From assembly GCF_014217335.1 (NCBI RefSeq), contig NZ_CP060092.1:3303501-3367500 (forward strand): DNA of 64,000 bases, written 5' to 3'. A program made the position numbers and the translations under genes. The DNA is from Teredinibacter purpureus (lineage in GTDB: Bacteria > Pseudomonadota > Gammaproteobacteria > Pseudomonadales > Cellvibrionaceae). Positions 53,029 to 63,997 of the stretch are shown here, in pieces (position 1 is the first letter of the stretch; every line of letters begins with the position of its first letter). The notes below the pieces were generated by a model. It was not told where the DNA came from and ran no database searches. It saw only the letters and a program-made list of their open reading frames with translations.

Positions 53029-55653
53029 GTGCTTGAAGCCTACCGTGAACACGTTGCTGAACGTGAAGCTCTTGGAATTCCACCGAAGCCCTTGAGTGCT
53101 GAGCAAGTATCAGAATTGGTACTACTGCTTAAAAACCCACCCACTGGAGAAGAGGCTGTACTGCTTGACCTGTTAAGCACACGCGTCCCCCCAGGTGTTG
53201 ACGAAGCCGCCTATGTTAAAGCTGGCTTCCTTTCTGCTCTAGCAAAAGGAGACGACGACTGTAGCCTAATTGATAAAACGGCAGCTATAAAGCTTCTGGG
53301 CAATATGCACGGTGGTTACAATATTGAGACGCTAGTCGCCCTGCTTGATGAACCCGAACTCGCTGAAGCTGCAGCAAAAGAACTTAAACACACCTTGCTT
53401 ATGTTCGATGCTTTTCACGATGTGGAAGACAAGGCAAAGACCGGTAATAGTCAGGCACAAGCCGTACTTCAAAGCTGGGCTGATGCGGAGTGGTTTACAA
53501 ACCGCAGCGCCGTTGCAGAATCCATCAAGGTGGCTGTATTTAAAGTTACAGGCGAAACCAACACCGATGATTTATCACCCGCTCAAGATGCTTGGTCTCG
53601 GCCCGATATCCCATTACACGCATTGGCCATGTACAAAATGGCCCGCGACGGCATTGAACCAGAAGAAGGCGGCGTCAAAGGACCGCTTGCGCAAATTAAG
53701 GCTGTGCAAGCTAAAGGCGTACAAGTTGCATTCGTAGGCGATGTTGTTGGAACAGGTTCCTCGCGAAAGTCGGCTACAAACTCTGTACTGTGGTATTTCG
53801 GTGATGATGTTTCCGGCGTACCCAACAAGCGTGGTGGTGGTATTTGTATAGGCGGTAAAGTAGCCCCTATTTTCTACAACACTATGGAAGACGCAGGGGC
53901 ATTGGTTTTTGAAGCGCCGGTAGACGACTTAGGTATGGGTGATATTATCGAAATTCGCCCCTACGATGGAAAAATATTGAACGACGCTGGCGACTGCATT
54001 TCAGAATTTGAGCTCAAATCTGACGTATTGCTTGACGAGGTACGTGCCGGCGGCCGAATCAACCTCATTATTGGACGCGGCTTAACCACTCGCGCCCGAG
54101 AGTCCCTCAACTTGCCCGCCTCTACCTTATTCCGCCAGCCTACTGCACCAGCTGACAGCACAAAAGGCTTCAGCCTTGCACAAAAAATGGTGGGTAAAGC
54201 GTGTGGCCTAGCCGAGGGACAAGGCGTCCGAGCGGGTACCTATTGTGAACCTCGCATGACCACGGTAGGATCGCAAGACACTACCGGGCCAATGACTCGT
54301 GACGAACTCAAAGACTTAGCGTGTTTAGGCTTTTCAGCCGATTTAACCATGCAGTCCTTTTGCCATACTGCAGCTTACCCAAAGCCCGTGGACATAGACA
54401 CGCAGCACACCTTGCCAGATTTCATCATGAATCGCGGTGGCGTATCGCTACGCCCAGGTGACGGTATCATCCACAGCTGGCTTAATCGCATGCTGTTGCC
54501 AGATACCGTTGGTACAGGCGGTGATTCGCATACACGCTTCCCCATGGGAATATCCTTCCCTGCTGGCTCTGGGTTAGTGGCTTTTGCTGCTGCGACAGGC
54601 GTTATGCCATTGGATATGCCCGAATCTATTTTGGTTCGTTTTAAGGGTGAGATGCAACCCGGCATAACGTTGCGCGATCTAGTGCATGCCATTCCGTATT
54701 ACGCAATACAAGAAGGTTTGTTGACCGTTGAGAAAAAGGGCAAGAAAAACATATTCTCCGGAAGAATTCTTGAAATTGAAGGTCTAAATGAATTAACCGT
54801 TGAGCAGGCTTTTGAACTCTCCGATGCCTCCGCAGAGCGCTCAGCCGCTGGCTGTACTATCAAGCTCCCCGAAGATTCTATTGCCGAATATTTGCGGTCC
54901 AACGTTGTGTTATTACGCTGGATGGTAAGTGAAGGCTATGGCGATAGGCGAACGCTTGAGCGCCGTGCAAGCAACATGGAAGCGTGGCTGGCGAACCCCA
55001 GCTTAATGGAAGCTGATGCCGATGCGGAGTATGCCGCTGTCATAGAAATTGATCTTGCTGATGTTAAAGAACCTATTGTTTGCGCACCCAACGACCCCGA
55101 TGACGCACGTTTATTATCCAGCGTTGCTGGCGACAATGTCGATGAAGTCTTTATCGGTTCGTGTATGACCAACATTGGCCATTTCAGAGCGGCAGGTAAG
55201 CTGTTTGAGCAAACGCCTGGGGCACTTAAAAGCCGTTTTTGGATGTCTCCTCCTACCAAGATGGATCAACACACCTTAATGGAAGAAGGCTATTACAATA
55301 TCTTTGGCGCTAAGGGTGTGCGCATGGAAATGCCAGGCTGCTCACTTTGTATGGGTAACCAGGCACGTGTGGCCGATAATACAACCGTATTATCCACCTC
55401 TACGCGCAACTTCCCGAACCGTTTAGGGGCTGGAGCCAACGTTTACTTAACATCTGCCGAACTAGCGGCCGTCGGTGGCATACTCGGTAAACTACCTACA
55501 CCGGAAGAATATTTGGAATATGCATCGAAAATTGACACTATGTCCGCCGAAATATTCCGCTATATGAATTTCGATCAAATCGCTGACTTTGTGAAAGGCG
55601 CCGAAGATGGAAAACGTATTGCCGCCGTCGAAATTGAGGAAGTAAAGGTATAA
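53029..55653 (+). CDS. acnB: Aconitate hydratase B
   Basis: An 874-residue AcnB of the TCA cycle, started with GTG at 53029 behind AGAGGA. It has the N-terminal HEAT-like domain (about residues 1-155) special to AcnB, a swivel domain ([16 protein letters not shown]) and the catalytic core. The Fe-S cysteines are in [12 protein letters not shown] (about residue 710) and [12 protein letters not shown] (about 770). AcnB is known as an iron-responsive RNA-binding switch when its cluster is lost. A strong terminator follows at 55688. Confidence 0.97.
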   Translation: MLEAYREHVAEREALGIPPKPLSAEQVSELVLLLKNPPTGEEAVLLDLLSTRVPPGVDEAAYVKAGFLSALAKGDDDCSLIDKTAAIKLLGNMHGGYNIETLVALLDEPELAEAAAKELKHTLLMFDAFHDVEDKAKTGNSQAQAVLQSWADAEWFTNRSAVAESIKVAVFKVTGETNTDDLSPAQDAWSRPDIPLHALAMYKMARDGIEPEEGGVKGPLAQIKAVQAKGVQVAFVGDVVGTGSSRKSATNSVLWYFGDDVSGVPNKRGGGICIGGKVAPIFYNTMEDAGALVFEAPVDDLGMGDIIEIRPYDGKILNDAGDCISEFELKSDVLLDEVRAGGRINLIIGRGLTTRARESLNLPASTLFRQPTAPADSTKGFSLAQKMVGKACGLAEGQGVRAGTYCEPRMTTVGSQDTTGPMTRDELKDLACLGFSADLTMQSFCHTAAYPKPVDIDTQHTLPDFIMNRGGVSLRPGDGIIHSWLNRMLLPDTVGTGGDSHTRFPMGISFPAGSGLVAFAAATGVMPLDMPESILVRFKGEMQPGITLRDLVHAIPYYAIQEGLLTVEKKGKKNIFSGRILEIEGLNELTVEQAFELSDASAERSAAGCTIKLPEDSIAEYLRSNVVLLRWMVSEGYGDRRTLERRASNMEAWLANPSLMEADADAEYAAVIEIDLADVKEPIVCAPNDPDDARLLSSVAGDNVDEVFIGSCMTNIGHFRAAGKLFEQTPGALKSRFWMSPPTKMDQHTLMEEGYYNIFGAKGVRMEMPGCSLCMGNQARVADNTTVLSTSTRNFPNRLGAGANVYLTSAELAAVGGILGKLPTPEEYLEYASKIDTMSAEIFRYMNFDQIADFVKGAEDGKRIAAVEIEEVKV

Positions 55654-55687
55654 CAACCTTGTTCGATAATACCGAATACTGAATAAG

Positions 55688-55710
55688 CCCCGCATATGCG
55701 GGGTTTTTTT
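55688..55710 (+). terminator. Intrinsic terminator of acnB
   Basis: CCCCGCATATGCGGGG (55688-55703) is a perfect 16-base palindrome followed by seven Ts. It is a standard rho-independent terminator. Confidence 0.95.
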
Positions 55711-55778
55711 ATGCTTCCCAATCGTACTCGTAGCCTCTACTCTATCAGGACTAATACGCAATATATTGAGCCATAGCT

Positions 55779-56063
55779 ATGAGCATAAACCCACATGACG
55801 ATTTAGGTGTAATTGAAGTACTAATGAAACGCTTGAACAAGCAACGCCTGCCTCATGCACTCGCACTGGAAGAAAAGGTGGGAGGAGGCAACAAGCTTAA
55901 TGATTTTGATATGGAGTTTTTAGAAGAAGTACTAAAAGACATTAGACACGTTAAACCAATCTATGATCGGCACCCTGACTACCAACCTATACTCACTAAA
56001 CTAATGGCGCTGTACACGAAAATAATCGAACGGGCTGCGCTAAATGAGTCTATCGACAGCTAA
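55779..56063 (+). CDS. Unknown helical protein downstream of acnB
   Basis: A 94-residue, soluble, highly charged helical protein starting MSINPHDDLGVIEVLMKRLNKQRLP, with no family I recognise. It follows the acnB terminator and lies head to head with no obvious partner. A reasonable ATG with little ribosome-site support; the frame and codon pattern look like a real gene. Confidence 0.55.
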   Translation: MSINPHDDLGVIEVLMKRLNKQRLPHALALEEKVGGGNKLNDFDMEFLEEVLKDIRHVKPIYDRHPDYQPILTKLMALYTKIIERAALNESIDS

Positions 56064-56200
56064 CAGTCTAAATTTTTACGTACTTTGTATCTTTTACGTT
56101 TTTGTAACAGTCGCGAACGCACTATAAAACGCTGACAGCCCTGAAAAACGCAAGGGCCATCAACCTCTTATATGGGCTGCATATAACTTTCGAAGATGGC

Positions 56201-56479
56201 TCACGCCACTTTTGCAATAGGCTCTTCGTCTTCTGTTACGATAAATAGCGCAAGATCGGAAGGCAAGGTTTCCGAGAGTACCGTAACGGCCATTTCGTAA
56301 CGCTTAGAAACATTTAAACAACGAACATCGAAATAACCGCTCGCCAAATTTTGAATTTGATCGCCAACATCTATTTGTGCGTCAGCAGGAAAATGAATCA
56401 CTAACGCCTGCCCAAAGCCTACGTCGGCTAAAGCTAAACGGCTGTTTGAATTAATGTGTGAAATACGTGCATCGATCAT
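56201..56479 (-). CDS. Unknown small protein
   Basis: A 92-residue soluble protein starting MIDARISHINSNSRLALADVGF, with a beta-rich pattern (IDVGDQIQNLASGYFDVRCLNVSKRYEM) that is faintly like a PilZ barrel but lacks its RxxxR and D/NxSxxG motifs. No family is assigned. It ends in an acidic tail (TEDEEPIAKVA). Confidence 0.5.
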   Translation of the reverse strand: MIDARISHINSNSRLALADVGFGQALVIHFPADAQIDVGDQIQNLASGYFDVRCLNVSKRYEMAVTVLSETLPSDLALFIVTEDEEPIAKVA

Positions 56480-56642
56480 GTTGTGTGCCCCCGCAACTAA
56501 AGTTTGTTTTCGTCGGTAGTGCTATACCCCGCGAATTTGAAAGCATTATAAAGGGCGGCTTGACCTCTGGATGCGAGTGAACGATGGCATAGCATGTGAG
56601 ACATTGCTGACAAAGCTGTAAGTCATTAGAGTCAAAACGTGA

Positions 56643-57548
56643 TCAACGCCACATTTCGGGTGTTTTCTCAATTCGGTCTACGTTTACGTCCTCCACCCTA
56701 ATAGCCTCGAGCACCGCAGCGATAACGACCATACTGCAGCCTACCCATTCCACAGGCATGAGCCTTTCACCAGCGATAACAAGCGCAGAAATAACCGCTA
56801 CCACTAACTCTACGATGATAATGATGGACGACCGCCCTGCTTCCATCTGCGTCACAGCCCATTGCGAGCCAATATTGGCCACCATAAGCCAGCACAACGT
56901 GTACCCTACAAGCCAGCCCCAATGAGCCAATGGAACACCATGGGGTAAAGGTTGTACGTTGGTGATAACGAGTAACCCGGAAATAAGCGCACAACCCAAA
57001 AACATAGCCAGTAGTTTGGTGGGTAATGGCAGATCGGGCACGCCACGAAAGACGATATTGTTGAGCGCGAAACACAATCCAGAAGACAACGCCAGTACAT
57101 CAAGCCATGATAAAGATGAACTAAAAGCCTTCGTACCCCCCAGCAATAAAAACGCACCCAGAAGTGCTAGTACAACTCCACACCAGCGAATAAGGTCAGG
57201 CCGTTCTCCGAGCAAAAGCCAACCACCCAAAACGCCCCACACAGGAAGCAGATAAAACAACACCATCACTCGAATGATATCGCCATACATTAACGCGTAA
57301 GTAAAACAGAGGATCGCGCCACCGCCAGCGATAGAAATCGCAATTAACGATCGGTAATGCGTAAGGATCAAAGCCCCACGGAAACCCAAAGGCAAGAAAA
57401 TAATAGCCAGTATCGCCTGAGAGATTAGCAGCAACGAAATGCCGTTAAAGCCCACTTGCTCTAAGTATTTGAGCGGCAACCAGGATAACCCCCAAAGAAC
57501 AGAAGCAAAGACAAGAACAATAACGGGAAATGAGCGAGCGCTAAACAT
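56643..57548 (-). CDS. EamA/DMT-family transporter
   Basis: A 301-residue inner-membrane protein of the drug/metabolite transporter fold: about ten helices in two EamA repeats. The first repeat carries PVIVLVFASVLWGLSWLPLKYL and the second LALSSGLCFALNNIVF; the pattern LLGAFLLLGG precedes it. Such carriers export amino acids or other metabolites; the substrate is unknown. It stands alone, 35 bases from the patatin gene start region. Confidence 0.87.
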   Translation of the reverse strand: MFSARSFPVIVLVFASVLWGLSWLPLKYLEQVGFNGISLLLISQAILAIIFLPLGFRGALILTHYRSLIAISIAGGGAILCFTYALMYGDIIRVMVLFYLLPVWGVLGGWLLLGERPDLIRWCGVVLALLGAFLLLGGTKAFSSSLSWLDVLALSSGLCFALNNIVFRGVPDLPLPTKLLAMFLGCALISGLLVITNVQPLPHGVPLAHWGWLVGYTLCWLMVANIGSQWAVTQMEAGRSSIIIIVELVVAVISALVIAGERLMPVEWVGCSMVVIAAVLEAIRVEDVNVDRIEKTPEMWR

Positions 57549-57583
57549 TGAATAGTATAACTAGGTGGCTTAATGGAGCATGA

Positions 57584-58753
57584 TTATGCCCCAAAGGTAT
57601 TCTTCTGATCACCCCTTTCAAAGAAAGCTTCAATATTATCTTTTTCCCACATCGCATCTTGATAGCCTAAATCCATCAGTTCATTGCAGTATTCGCGTGT
57701 GAACAACAGATAGCTCGCCGCAGCAGAGCCCCCGCCATGGGCTGTAGCACCAATAGCACGAAGAAAAAACCTTAAGCTAGCAGGCATATGCCGCACACAC
57801 CGGCCTGCAATTTTATCGAGGGGTTTAGAGGGTGAAATAATAAGCGTATCAACGGGCCGTAAATGATGAGTTTTTTCGCAACGCTGGGCATCAACCAGTT
57901 TTAATAAGTGATTCACGCGCTCCAAGTGCTCAATATCGCCCTCTAGCGCGTCAATAAACGCGCTATTAAACATTTGCCCTACTATTTGCGCCATTGAAGG
58001 AGAATGTTTAGGCCGAGGTAAATACTTAGGAGCCCCCCAATGAGAGGGATTGCGATTGCCACTCACGCCAATGATAAAAACCCGATCGGCACCTAGATGC
58101 AATGCCGGGCTGATAGGAGCCATTTGTCGCATAGCGCCATCACCAAAATACTCACGACTTAACGGTACCGTTGGGAAAACCGTTGGGATCGCAGAAGAGG
58201 CCATTAAATGCTCAACGGTTATCTCTGATGGCGTACCCACACGTCTGTATCGCCGCCACCCTCTAAGTGCACTGTTCCCTTGAAAAAAGCTAACGGATTC
58301 GCCGGAGTTATACCCCAAAGCCGTAATACATAAAGCCTCCAGATTTCCGTTTGCGATATTCTTAGGTATGTTGTCGAAAGTAATAATACGGGAGAGAAAC
58401 TCTCTTAACGGCGCATTATCAAGCAGCGCTAAGGGTTTTGAGGTACCGATACCGTGATTAAATAGCGAACCTCCAATTTTTAGAGACCCAGCAATTAACG
58501 GCCACCAACCCGCGTGAAATACATTGTCAATTTCGAGGCTTTTCCATGTATCAGCCAAATCTAACGCGCTTTGCCTAAATTCCCCAGAGTGCGACGCTAG
58601 AGCGGTCGCATTAATAGCACCCGCAGACGTACCACAAATTATTGGAAAAGGATTATGTAGGTCAGGAAGGATATCCGCCAATGCATTTAACACGCCTACC
58701 TGATAGGAGGCGCGAGCACCACCACCAGATAGAATAAGAGCATTTGTTGACAT
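57584..58753 (-). CDS. Patatin-like phospholipase
   Basis: A 389-residue patatin-family lipase. The oxyanion-hole loop is SGGGARASYQVGVL at the N-terminus, the nucleophile Ser is in CGTSAGAINATAL (about residue 43), and the Asp is in YFGDGAMRQMAP (about residue 205), forming a Ser-Asp dyad. No signal peptide is present, so it is probably cytoplasmic or peripheral at the inner membrane. It lies just downstream of the NfeD gene on the same strand. Confidence 0.9.
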   Translation of the reverse strand: MSTNALILSGGGARASYQVGVLNALADILPDLHNPFPIICGTSAGAINATALASHSGEFRQSALDLADTWKSLEIDNVFHAGWWPLIAGSLKIGGSLFNHGIGTSKPLALLDNAPLREFLSRIITFDNIPKNIANGNLEALCITALGYNSGESVSFFQGNSALRGWRRYRRVGTPSEITVEHLMASSAIPTVFPTVPLSREYFGDGAMRQMAPISPALHLGADRVFIIGVSGNRNPSHWGAPKYLPRPKHSPSMAQIVGQMFNSAFIDALEGDIEHLERVNHLLKLVDAQRCEKTHHLRPVDTLIISPSKPLDKIAGRCVRHMPASLRFFLRAIGATAHGGGSAAASYLLFTREYCNELMDLGYQDAMWEKDNIEAFFERGDQKNTFGA

Positions 58754-58766
58754 TGGCGTTCATAAC

Positions 58767-59216
58767 TTAAATGGGCTTAACATTAAGTGTAGCGCCTTCG
58801 TAGCCAGTTACCTCTACCAATACACCACTATCAAGGTCTGTATCACAGGAAACAACCCACAGTGCATCATGAATTTGCACTTTACCGACGCCTGCCTTTA
58901 CCGGCACGAGTATTGCGGTTTTATGCCCTACAAGCCTTGCCATTTTATTGTTTAACATTGGGTCTTCTGTTTCTATGTTATTGGGCCGTACAAATTTCCA
59001 ATACATGTACGTGGTAACAACAGAAAGTACGCCGAAAATAACAAATTCAACGGGCCAAGGTTGTTCCGTCATCCCCGAAATACCCGCCGTGATAAGTGCA
59101 GAAACCCCTATCGACAGCAAGAAGCCTCCTGCGCCAAGAAGCTCCAGCCCCAACAACACCAATCCAATGGCTAACCAGAACCATGGCCCTACAATTTCAG
59201 ACAACGACTGATCCAT
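58767..59216 (-). CDS. NfeD-family membrane protein
   Basis: A 149-residue protein with about three membrane helices (WFWLAIGLVLLGLELLGAGGF, LLSIGVSALITAGISG and WPVEFVIFGVLSVVTTYMYW) and a C-terminal OB-fold domain ending GVLVEVTGYEGATLNVKPI. NfeD proteins work with SPFH proteins in membrane microdomains; the SPFH gene is 9 bases upstream, so the pair is an operon. Confidence 0.93.
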   Translation of the reverse strand: MDQSLSEIVGPWFWLAIGLVLLGLELLGAGGFLLSIGVSALITAGISGMTEQPWPVEFVIFGVLSVVTTYMYWKFVRPNNIETEDPMLNNKMARLVGHKTAILVPVKAGVGKVQIHDALWVVSCDTDLDSGVLVEVTGYEGATLNVKPI

Positions 59217-59225
59217 GTAAAGCCC

Positions 59226-60146
59226 TTATTTCTTAACATTATCGAATAATTCTTTAATGCCGCTAATAGAGCCAATTACACTCGAGGCTTCTATTGGCAT
59301 TAAAACGACCTTACTATTGTCTGCTGCTGCAATTTTACCCAGTGCGTCGACATACTTTTGCGCAACAAAATAATTAATTGCTTGCTGATTACCCTCAGCA
59401 ATAGCAACACTAACATCTCGCGTAGCTTTTGCTTCAGCCTGAGCTTCACGTTCACGTGCTTCAGACTCCAGAAATGCCGCTTCACGCTTACCTTGCGCAC
59501 TCAAAATTTGCGCCTGCTTATCACCCTCGGCAACTTTAATTGACGACTCACGCTCACCTTCTGCTCGTAATATTTGCGCGCGTTTTTCTCGCTCTGCTTT
59601 CATTTGATTTGCCATCGCATCCACAAGGTCGCGTGGTGGCCGAATATCTTTAATTTCAATACGTGTGACTTTTAAGCCCCAGGGGTTAGTAGCTTCATCC
59701 ACTTTAATCAACAACGCAGTATTAATGGCGTCTCGATTCGAGAGCATTGCGTCTAGCTCCATAGACCCCAGCACCGCACGAATATTCGTCATCACCAAGT
59801 TCTGCATGGCTCGCGGCAAGTCATTAACTTCATACGATGCCTTAATAGAGTCGATAACTTGGAAAAAACATACGGCATCGGTAGTCACCATCGCATTATC
59901 GGCACTAATCACTTCTTGGGGTTCAACATCAAGTACCTGCTCCATCACGATTTGACGATGCCCAACAGCATCGACAAACGGAACTATAATGTTAAAGCCA
60001 GGTTTTAGTACGCGAATGAAGCGCCCCCAACGCTCTACAGTCCATTCTTCACCCTGCGGAACACTTTTCCATCCTTTAAATATGACGACAACGACAAACG
60101 CGATAAATATTATCGCGACCAGATTGAGATCTACCATACTAACCAC
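59226..60146 (-). CDS. SPFH/stomatin-family protein (QmcA-like)
   Basis: A 306-residue stomatin-type protein: an N-terminal membrane anchor (LNLVAIIFIAFVVVVIFKGW), an SPFH domain (EEWTVERWGRFIRVLKPGFNIIVPF, then DNAMVTTDAVCFFQV) and a long coiled coil (EREKRAQILRAEGERES..). It oligomerises in the inner membrane and is thought to control membrane proteases. The neighbouring NfeD gene supports this. Confidence 0.92.
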   Translation of the reverse strand: MVSMVDLNLVAIIFIAFVVVVIFKGWKSVPQGEEWTVERWGRFIRVLKPGFNIIVPFVDAVGHRQIVMEQVLDVEPQEVISADNAMVTTDAVCFFQVIDSIKASYEVNDLPRAMQNLVMTNIRAVLGSMELDAMLSNRDAINTALLIKVDEATNPWGLKVTRIEIKDIRPPRDLVDAMANQMKAEREKRAQILRAEGERESSIKVAEGDKQAQILSAQGKREAAFLESEAREREAQAEAKATRDVSVAIAEGNQQAINYFVAQKYVDALGKIAAADNSKVVLMPIEASSVIGSISGIKELFDNVKK

Positions 60147-60238
60147 TCCTGTTAAACATTATCGTTATGATAACGTAACTATTTTCCCTATAGATACCCT
60201 GTAAAACAGGTTTAACTATAAGCCTTCCATAGAGCATA

Positions 60239-61837
60239 TTAATCTCTAAGCTCTCGCCTTAAAATTTTCCCTACGTTAGTTTTAGGTAAAGCGTCTCGAA
60301 ACTCAATAATTTTCGGCACTTTGTAGGCCGTTAAATTTTTACGGCAAAAATTATAAACCTCTTCTTCTGTAAGCTTGTTATTCACCGCGACGACGAACAA
60401 CTTAACAATTTCACCACACTTTTCATCAGGGATACCAATTGCGGCTGCTTCGACAATTTCAGGCATTTGAGTAGCTGCGTCTTCAACTTCATTAGGGTAA
60501 ACATTGAACCCAGAGACTAGTATCATATCTTTTTTACGATCGACAATTCGAATACAGCCATCGCTGTCTATCTCGGCTATATCGCCTGTTTTAAGCCAGC
60601 CATCGTCCGATAATACTTTATTCGTCTCATCTTCGTTGTTCCAATACCCCTTCATAACTTGCGGCCCGCGAACACACAGTTCACCCGGCCCGTCCGTTAC
60701 AGGCTTGCCGTCATCGTCGAGCAATAATATTTCCGTTTCGTTTACCGCAGTTCCAACGGTGCCTCGTCGAATATCATCGATTCTATTGCTGCACACCACC
60801 GGCGATGTTTCGGTCAACCCATATCCTTCGCAAACATCGCACCCTGTTACCGCCTTCCAAGTATCAGCGGCGTGATCAGTTAAAGCCATGCCGCCCGAAG
60901 ACGTCACTTTAAGGCTAGAAAAATCTAATGCTTTGAACGCTTCATTGCGTGCCAGTGCCGTAAACAAGGTATTGAGGCCCACAAAAACGGTGAAGGGTTG
61001 AGCGGCCAACGCTTTGATCATTGAATTGAGGTCGCGAGGGTTTGGGATGAGCAGATTGTGCTCACCAAGACAAAAACCCGCTAAGGCGTGAATATTTAGT
61101 GCATAAATATGGTACAAAGGCAAACAAGCTACAAACGTTTCTTTGCCTGGAACAAAAGCGTTCTCCAATTGACAAAGCGTTTGCCAAACATTAGTTGTCA
61201 CGTTTTTTTGCGTTAACATCGCGCCTTTCGATATGCCCGTTGTTCCTCCGGTGTATTGCAACACCATAAGAGAGTCATCGCTAAAGACGGGTCTAGCAAA
61301 TGGTTGGGCGGCGTTTTTCAAGCATTGTCTAAGTGACACCTTATTCTCAAATTCAAAAGGTGGCACCAATTTCTTAACGTATTTAACAACCGAGTTAATC
61401 AATAATCGCTTAGGCGTTGGATGCAAATCAGCAAGATTTGTCACTATCACCGTTTCTACTTCGGTTTGCTTCACAATACTTGCGGCATTGTGCGCAATAT
61501 TTGACAGCACAATAAGTACTTTTGCGCCGCTGTCTCGAAGCTGATGCTTAATCTCCCGAGGGGTATAAAGAGGATTGGTGTTGACCACAACCAAACCTGC
61601 TCTCAATATCCCATAAAGCACGACCGGAAATTGCAGTATGTTTGGTAATTGAATCGCAACACGATCACCTTCTGATAAATTGAGATCATTGCGTAAATAG
61701 CTGGCAAAGCGATTACTCAAGTCATCCATTTCTCGGTAGGTTAATGTTTGCCCCATGCAGGTATACGCTGGTTTATCCGCATAGACCTCAAATGAGTGTT
61801 CAAGAAGTTCAAGTGTGTTGTTATATCTTGGTATCAA
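60239..61837 (-). CDS. fadD: Long-chain acyl-CoA synthetase, FadD-like
   Basis: A 532-residue AMP-forming acyl-CoA ligase. The P-loop is LQYTGGTTGISKGAML (residues about 192-207), the adenine-binding motif is GYGLTETSP, the linker is GWLKTGDIAEID, and the C-terminal catalytic Lys lies in LPKTNVGKILRREL. It activates fatty acids to CoA esters at the inner membrane for beta-oxidation. The acyl-CoA dehydrogenase on the same strand 375 bases upstream supports a fatty-acid role. The short form lacks other domains. Confidence 0.88.
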   Translation of the reverse strand: MIPRYNNTLELLEHSFEVYADKPAYTCMGQTLTYREMDDLSNRFASYLRNDLNLSEGDRVAIQLPNILQFPVVLYGILRAGLVVVNTNPLYTPREIKHQLRDSGAKVLIVLSNIAHNAASIVKQTEVETVIVTNLADLHPTPKRLLINSVVKYVKKLVPPFEFENKVSLRQCLKNAAQPFARPVFSDDSLMVLQYTGGTTGISKGAMLTQKNVTTNVWQTLCQLENAFVPGKETFVACLPLYHIYALNIHALAGFCLGEHNLLIPNPRDLNSMIKALAAQPFTVFVGLNTLFTALARNEAFKALDFSSLKVTSSGGMALTDHAADTWKAVTGCDVCEGYGLTETSPVVCSNRIDDIRRGTVGTAVNETEILLLDDDGKPVTDGPGELCVRGPQVMKGYWNNEDETNKVLSDDGWLKTGDIAEIDSDGCIRIVDRKKDMILVSGFNVYPNEVEDAATQMPEIVEAAAIGIPDEKCGEIVKLFVVAVNNKLTEEEVYNFCRKNLTAYKVPKIIEFRDALPKTNVGKILRRELRD

Positions 61838-62132
61838 TGAAGACTCCTAAAAATAACTGAATAGTAAATTAATGACTGAGGGTGGTTGCTCGAGATATAG
61901 GCCCAATTATGGGCTATTCTCAACGTCTTACAATTATTATATGGATTCAAGCGTTGGTAATATTCCTCTAAAGCATAAATATACGGTATAAGCGGTTCGC
62001 TTCGGCTATATTGCAACTAAACACTGTGTTCACTTCGCTTTATTAGCGCTTCTAGGTATTCGTTAATTGTTCATTTCACGCACCTAAAATACAGCAAAAA
62101 AGTTTGGGGGTTGTTAGAAACAATAATCGAAG
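61838..62132. other. Intergenic region between fadD-like and acyl-CoA dehydrogenase genes
   Basis: About 300 bases without a credible gene. It should hold the promoter of the ligase gene. No FadR-like palindrome is evident by eye. Confidence 0.45.
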
Positions 62133-62168
62133 CCAAAAAAAAGAGTGAAGATCAACTCTCACTCTTTC
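62133..62168 (-). terminator. Intrinsic terminator of the acyl-CoA dehydrogenase gene
   Basis: On the minus strand AAAGAGTGAGAG pairs with CTTCACTCTTT over a 5-base loop (one mismatch) and is followed by a run of Ts. It lies 45 bases after the gene's stop. Confidence 0.85.
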
Positions 62169-62212
62169 TTGATACAACCCCACTCTATCGCTGGGAACAA
62201 CGCAACCTATAT

Positions 62213-63997
62213 TTAAAATTGCGCCTCGTCCATCGACATGAGGCTGGTAGCACCCGCTTTAATAGTCGCCTGTAAGGTTTTAGTTCTAGGCAGTAAACGA
62301 GCGAAGTAGAACTGAGCCGTTTTAACTTTCGCTTCATAGAAACCCATCTCCGCCTCATTCGAGGACGTTAACGCCACCTTAACCGCCCTCGCCCACAAAT
62401 ATGCTAGCGTCACATAACCTGAAAACATAAGGTAGTCGACCGACGCAGCTCCCACCTCTTCAGGGTCAGCAATCGCCGCCAAACCAACGTGCATAGTCAA
62501 GTCCCCCCATTCTTTATTGGCCTCAGCCAATGGGGTAATGAATTCTGACATGCTTGGGTCGTCTTTGTTGGCTTCGCAAAATTTGTGTATTATTTTGGTA
62601 AAACCTTTTAGCAGTTCGCCCTGGCTCATAAGAACTTTTCGCCCTAGGAGATCTAGTGCTTGTATGCCGGTTGTGCCTTCGTAAAGCATTGAAATACGGG
62701 CGTCCCGTACATTTTGCTCTGCTCCCCACTCCCTTATATAACCATGCCCGCCAAAACATTGCATACCCAAATTGGCTGATTCAAAACCCGTTTCCGTTAA
62801 GAATGCTTTTGCTATTGGCGTCAGGAACGCAAGTAAATTCTCCGCATTCTGCTTTTCCTCACCCTCTGCATGATGCTCCACATCAACTAATTGAGCAGCA
62901 TAGTAGATAAGCATACGCCCACCTTCGGCAAACGCTTTTTGTGTAAGTAACATACGACGAACGTCGGGATGAACAATAATGGGATCTGCAGGGCCAGTAG
63001 GATTCTTCACACCCGAAAGTGACCGCATTTGCAACCTGTCACGGGCATAGGCTAGTGATTGCTGATAGCCTAACTCGGCATGCGCCAAACCTTGTATGGC
63101 CGTACCCAAACGGGCCGTATTCATAAAGGTAAACATACAATTTAGGCCACGGTTTGGTGGGCCTATTAGATACCCCTTTGCACCATCAAAATTTAGGACA
63201 CAGGTGGCATTACCGTGTATACCCATTTTGTGCTCAAGTGAACCACAGTTCACTTGATTGCGTTCGCCTGCATCACCATTTATATCCGGCAAAAACTTTG
63301 GAACTACAAATAGAGAAATACCTTTGGTGCCTTCTGGCGCATCGGGAAGCCTAGCCAATACAATATGGATTATATTGTCCGCCAAATCGTGCTCACCTGC
63401 TGAGATAAAAATTTTAGAGCCGGTAATAGCATAACTACCATCGTCCTGCGGTTCAGCTTTAGTTTTTAACATCCCTAAGTCTGTTCCGCAATGCGCTTCA
63501 GTCAAGCACATTGTGCCTGTCCATGCGCCTTCTACTAACTTTGTAAGGTAAGTACTCTTTTGCTCATCGGTTCCGTGAATTTCGAGTGTATTCATGGCGC
63601 CGTGTGACAAACCGGGATACATCGCCCAAGACCAGTTGGCCGTACCAGTTAATTCACTTAAAACGGTACCCAATGATTCAGGAAGACCTTGCCCTCCATG
63701 TTCTTGGGTATGACACATCGATGGCCAACCGGCCTCAACATATTGGTCATAAGCTGCCTTAAAACCTTCGGGTGTTGTCACAACACCCTCGCTTAATGTA
63801 CAGCCTTGCTCATCGCCGATGCTATTGAGCGGGGAGATAACCTTTTCACAAAACTTAGCGCCTTCCTCTAGCACAGCTTTTACCAACTCTCGCGAAGCAT
63901 CTTCGCCACCGGGCAACTTGGCACAATGCGCTTCGTAGCCCAGCAATTCGTAGAGTGCAAACTCTATATCTCGTAATGGGGCTTTGTAATCCGACAT
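62213..63997 (-). CDS. Acyl-CoA dehydrogenase
   Basis: A 594-residue acyl-CoA dehydrogenase of the long type with a C-terminal extension of about 130 residues. The flavin-binding CLTEAHCGTDLG block is near 165, SGSKIFISAGEHD-like (AITGSKIFISAGEH) follows, and LYEGTTGIQALDLLGRKV contains the catalytic glutamate position (about residue 440). CFGGHGYIREW is a signature. It carries out the first step of beta-oxidation, passing electrons to ETF. The start codon lies 3 bases inside the window edge and appears genuine. Confidence 0.93.
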   Translation of the reverse strand: MSDYKAPLRDIEFALYELLGYEAHCAKLPGGEDASRELVKAVLEEGAKFCEKVISPLNSIGDEQGCTLSEGVVTTPEGFKAAYDQYVEAGWPSMCHTQEHGGQGLPESLGTVLSELTGTANWSWAMYPGLSHGAMNTLEIHGTDEQKSTYLTKLVEGAWTGTMCLTEAHCGTDLGMLKTKAEPQDDGSYAITGSKIFISAGEHDLADNIIHIVLARLPDAPEGTKGISLFVVPKFLPDINGDAGERNQVNCGSLEHKMGIHGNATCVLNFDGAKGYLIGPPNRGLNCMFTFMNTARLGTAIQGLAHAELGYQQSLAYARDRLQMRSLSGVKNPTGPADPIIVHPDVRRMLLTQKAFAEGGRMLIYYAAQLVDVEHHAEGEEKQNAENLLAFLTPIAKAFLTETGFESANLGMQCFGGHGYIREWGAEQNVRDARISMLYEGTTGIQALDLLGRKVLMSQGELLKGFTKIIHKFCEANKDDPSMSEFITPLAEANKEWGDLTMHVGLAAIADPEEVGAASVDYLMFSGYVTLAYLWARAVKVALTSSNEAEMGFYEAKVKTAQFYFARLLPRTKTLQATIKAGATSLMSMDEAQF